Below, in pieces: positions 62,321 through 64,000 of a stretch of 64,000 nucleotides of DNA. Location of the stretch: assembly GCA_039182965.1 (NCBI GenBank), contig JBCDBW010000005.1, positions 15,595-79,594 of the forward strand, read 5' to 3'. The position numbers were made by a program, and so were the translations under genes. Source of the DNA: JBCDBW01 sp039182965. Its GTDB lineage: Bacteria > Verrucomicrobiota > Verrucomicrobiia > Verrucomicrobiales > DEV007. The notes beneath the pieces are model-generated. The model did not search any database, was not told where the DNA came from, and saw only the letters and a program-made list of their open reading frames with translations. Positions within the stretch are counted from its first letter, which is position 1. Each line of letters starts with the position of its first letter.

Positions 62321-62878
62321 ATGAAGGTGGAAGTCATCAACACGGGGACGGAGCTATTGCTGGGTCAAGTGGTGAACACTCATCTCGCGTTCTTTGGAAA
62401 TCGTTTGTTTGAGTTGGAACTTAGGGTGGAGCGTCAAGTGGCAGTGCCGGACGGGGAGGCGATTGGTGAGGCCTTGGAAGCGGCCATTGCTGCCGGGAGT
62501 GATGTGGTGATTATCACGGGGGGCTTGGGACCGACGAGTGATGATTTGACGCGTGAGATCACGGCAGGTCGTTTCGGGATGGAGTTGGAACTGGATGGAG
62601 CCGTTTTGGAGCATATTGAAGAGCGGTTTCGGCGTCGGGCTGGTCGAGTGATGCCACCGGAGAACCGGCGTCAAGCGATGGTACCGACGGGGGCGGAAGT
62701 GTTGTGGAATCCGAATGGGACGGCTCCGGGTCTTTACTTTCCGGGTCGCGACGAGAGTCCCCATCTTTTTTTGCTTCCGGGACCGCCGAGAGAACTGCGT
62801 CCCATGTTTGATGAGCCCAGAGCTGCTTGCCGGTGGAAGCTTCTAAGGAAACGAGACCGGACTGGACGAAAAAGATGA
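62321..62878 (+). CDS. cinA: CinA/MoaB-like protein, 3' end lost at a sequence junction
   Basis: Residues 1-165 are a normal N-terminal molybdopterin-binding-type domain of CinA (competence/damage-inducible protein): VEVINTGTELLLGQVVNTH, IITGGLGPTSDDLTRE, GTAPGLYF, LLPGPPRELRPMFDE. After residue 165 (about position 62,815) similarity stops; relatives would continue for 90-250 residues. The remaining codons to TGA at 62876 are antisense to a gene from the other side. The gene is truncated, either biologically or by a wrong assembly join. Confidence 0.75.
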   Translation: MKVEVINTGTELLLGQVVNTHLAFFGNRLFELELRVERQVAVPDGEAIGEALEAAIAAGSDVVIITGGLGPTSDDLTREITAGRFGMELELDGAVLEHIEERFRRRAGRVMPPENRRQAMVPTGAEVLWNPNGTAPGLYFPGRDESPHLFLLPGPPRELRPMFDEPRAACRWKLLRKRDRTGRKR

Positions 62879-63626
62879 CCTGTTTTGTTCCTTCGATCGT
62901 CGCGCAGTGCGGTGTCGCATGGGTGATCTGTTCGTCGCCTGTCTTCCACACGACATCGCCTGCCAGTTTGTCGAACGCCAGGAACGACTGTCCTGGTCCG
63001 CCACCGCCCACGTAGATGAAATTTTCATCCATCAATGGCGACGTGGCGTTGAGCCACTTGATGTTGCGTCCGTCGAATTCAGAGACGATATCGCGTTTCC
63101 AAACTGGTTGGCCGTTGGTGGCGTCGAAGCAAGCTAACAACAGGTGCGAATCATAAACGTAGACGTGCTGACCGTCCGTCGACGGTGTGCTTCGTGGCCC
63201 ATCTCCACCGCGATTGTTTGGCGCTCCGGCGTTGCCTCCGTCGTGACCATACTCGCTGGAACCTAGCGGTACACTCCAAAGTTCCTGGCCGGATTCCGAA
63301 TCAACGGCAAGCAACCACTCTTTTGTTTCGCCACCGGCTTCCTTGGCGATGATGGTGAAGGCGCGGCCGTCGGCGACACTGAATGAACTGAATCCCAACG
63401 GCGTCGGAGTCTTCCAGGTGACCGTCAATTCCTTTATGGGCGAGGGAAGGTCTCCGATCGCTTCGGCGGACTTCCCGTCACCGCGCGGTCCACGATACTG
63501 CGACCAGTCTTCACTCCAGGAACGGTTCGGCAAAAGAAGGGCAATCGATAGACCAAGTAGCGCCGTCAATCCAACGCTTGGAGGATTCGTTTTGGGTTTG
63601 GACGTGATATCGGCTGAACGGATCAT
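62559..63626 (-). CDS. PQQ-like beta-propeller repeat protein, 3' end lost at a sequence junction
   Basis: The recognisable protein runs from the ATG at 63626 to about 62,815 (some 270 residues). It has a signal peptide (LTALLGLSIALLLPNRSWS), the motif DWSQYRGPRGDGKS, and propeller repeats (ESGQELWSVPLGSSEYGHDG, ATNGQPVWKRDIVSEFDG, ASTGKQLWAHQ). The frame then continues antisense through cinA to a stop at 62559, but this part (Ser/Pro/Asp-rich) has no repeats and is not real. Relatives are 400-450 residues. The DWSQYRGPRGDG style is common in Planctomycetota. Base composition is more balanced than elsewhere in the window. Confidence 0.7.
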   Translation of the reverse strand: MIRSADITSKPKTNPPSVGLTALLGLSIALLLPNRSWSEDWSQYRGPRGDGKSAEAIGDLPSPIKELTVTWKTPTPLGFSSFSVADGRAFTIIAKEAGGETKEWLLAVDSESGQELWSVPLGSSEYGHDGGNAGAPNNRGGDGPRSTPSTDGQHVYVYDSHLLLACFDATNGQPVWKRDIVSEFDGRNIKWLNATSPLMDENFIYVGGGGPGQSFLAFDKLAGDVVWKTGDEQITHATPHCATIEGTKQVIFFVQSGLVSLEASTGKQLWAHQTWDAVLSAVPEAKKDGDSRRDPESKDPEPSHSDSTTLPPPSVPSLDAGSPVASLDQPDAETALQYAPKRLHPVPTPSRNDLP

Positions 63627-64000
63627 TTCGCTCACGGGGTAGGCTCTGGAAGGATGGGGTGAGAATTCGAGGTGGGAAGGATGGGCGCTCGTGACCCATT
63701 CCGTTGTTGAGTTTGTTGGAATGCTCTTTCCAAGCATTCTGGTCACTGCCGCTGAGTGGTTCGGGCCGTCGTCAACGGGCCTGGATTATCGGGGGATTTG
63801 ACCAGCCTTGTCACGGGCCGATCCGAGACTGTGGTTGTCAGGTGCGAGTGTGCGAGCGAAATCGAGAAACGGTGGAAAAAGTGTCACCCTTTTGGTTGTC
63901 GCCTCACTCCATCACCGATACGATATTTATGTTCACCTAGAGCGTGCGGGCGGCCCACCGGTCCGAGGCTGGTCTCGGTGAGATTCACCCCGATTACGGA
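63627..64000. other. Terminal non-coding stretch
   Basis: The last 374 bases contain no convincing gene. They include a seven-base inverted repeat GAATGCT/AGCATTC (63719-63725 and 63733-63739, loop seven) with no run of T after it. The stretch is presumably the promoter region of the truncated PQQ-propeller gene. Composition matches the 62.8-63.6 kb part rather than the rest of the window. Confidence 0.5.

Noticed and set aside
1..64000. CRISPR arrays, prophage genes, rRNA and complete insertion sequences
   Set aside because: I looked for regular direct repeats, phage structural genes, rRNA segments and intact transposases and found none; only one IS3 remnant is present.

Overview
The window looks like a chromosomal piece of a Verrucomicrobiota (PVC-group) bacterium of moderate to high GC. 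The evidence is its gene families: a PVC-type haem-binding dehydrogenase with HEAT-like repeats, a PSCyt1/PSCyt2/PSD1 cytochrome next to a DUF1501 protein, a DUF1800/DUF1501 pair, a PEP-CTERM protein, PQQ-type beta-propeller proteins and secreted TPR proteins. No rRNA is present, so genus cannot be assigned. From about 1 to 47 kb and 55 to 62 kb the + strand is visibly G-rich whichever way genes point, which suggests it is the leading strand.

Layout. 0-10 kb: glycerol kinase, a Gfo/Idh/MocA oxidoreductase, a haem-binding dehydrogenase, a TauE/SafE exporter and the three-gene proton-translocating transhydrogenase operon (pntAA-pntAB-pntB). 10-27.5 kb: a NarL-type two-component pair whose kinase carries discoidin-like domains, a PSD1 cytochrome + DUF1501 operon, a PEP-CTERM metalloprotease, an SGNH lipoprotein, NHL and FG-GAP propeller proteins, a voltage-gated K+ channel with a zinc ribbon, a PlsC acyltransferase, two TPR proteins and a small lipoprotein. 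27.5-29.5 kb: PAS histidine kinase + receiver-only regulator. 29.5-35.5 kb: a tripartite RND efflux operon. 35.6-43.3 kb: a MbnP-MbnH fusion (copper-binding protein plus dihaem peroxidase) translationally coupled to a YHYH-domain/sulfatase fusion, divergent from a CpxR/CpxA-like two-component system. The shared intergenic region holds half-sites repeating every 11 bp, typical of OmpR-family operators. I consider this the best candidate for an undescribed system. 43.4-46.8 kb: two DUF4870 proteins and proBA.

46.9-55.4 kb looks like an old insertion or rearrangement hotspot. It begins at a tRNA-Arg(CCG), contains a broken GNAT gene, a decayed amidohydrolase-like fragment, a DUF1800-DUF1501-GspG-like operon whose strand composition is reversed (C-rich on +), an IS3-family orfA remnant in three frames, and ends near a tRNA 3'-end-like sequence. 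55.4-62.3 kb returns to normal composition: small secreted protein, large membrane protein, C4 zinc-ribbon protein, GH3 beta-hexosaminidase, PQQ propeller protein and rsfS.

At about 62,815 the sequence changes abruptly. A cinA gene running right and a PQQ-propeller gene running left are both cut at the same point, and the last 1.2 kb has different composition. This is either a real recombination junction or a chimeric assembly join.
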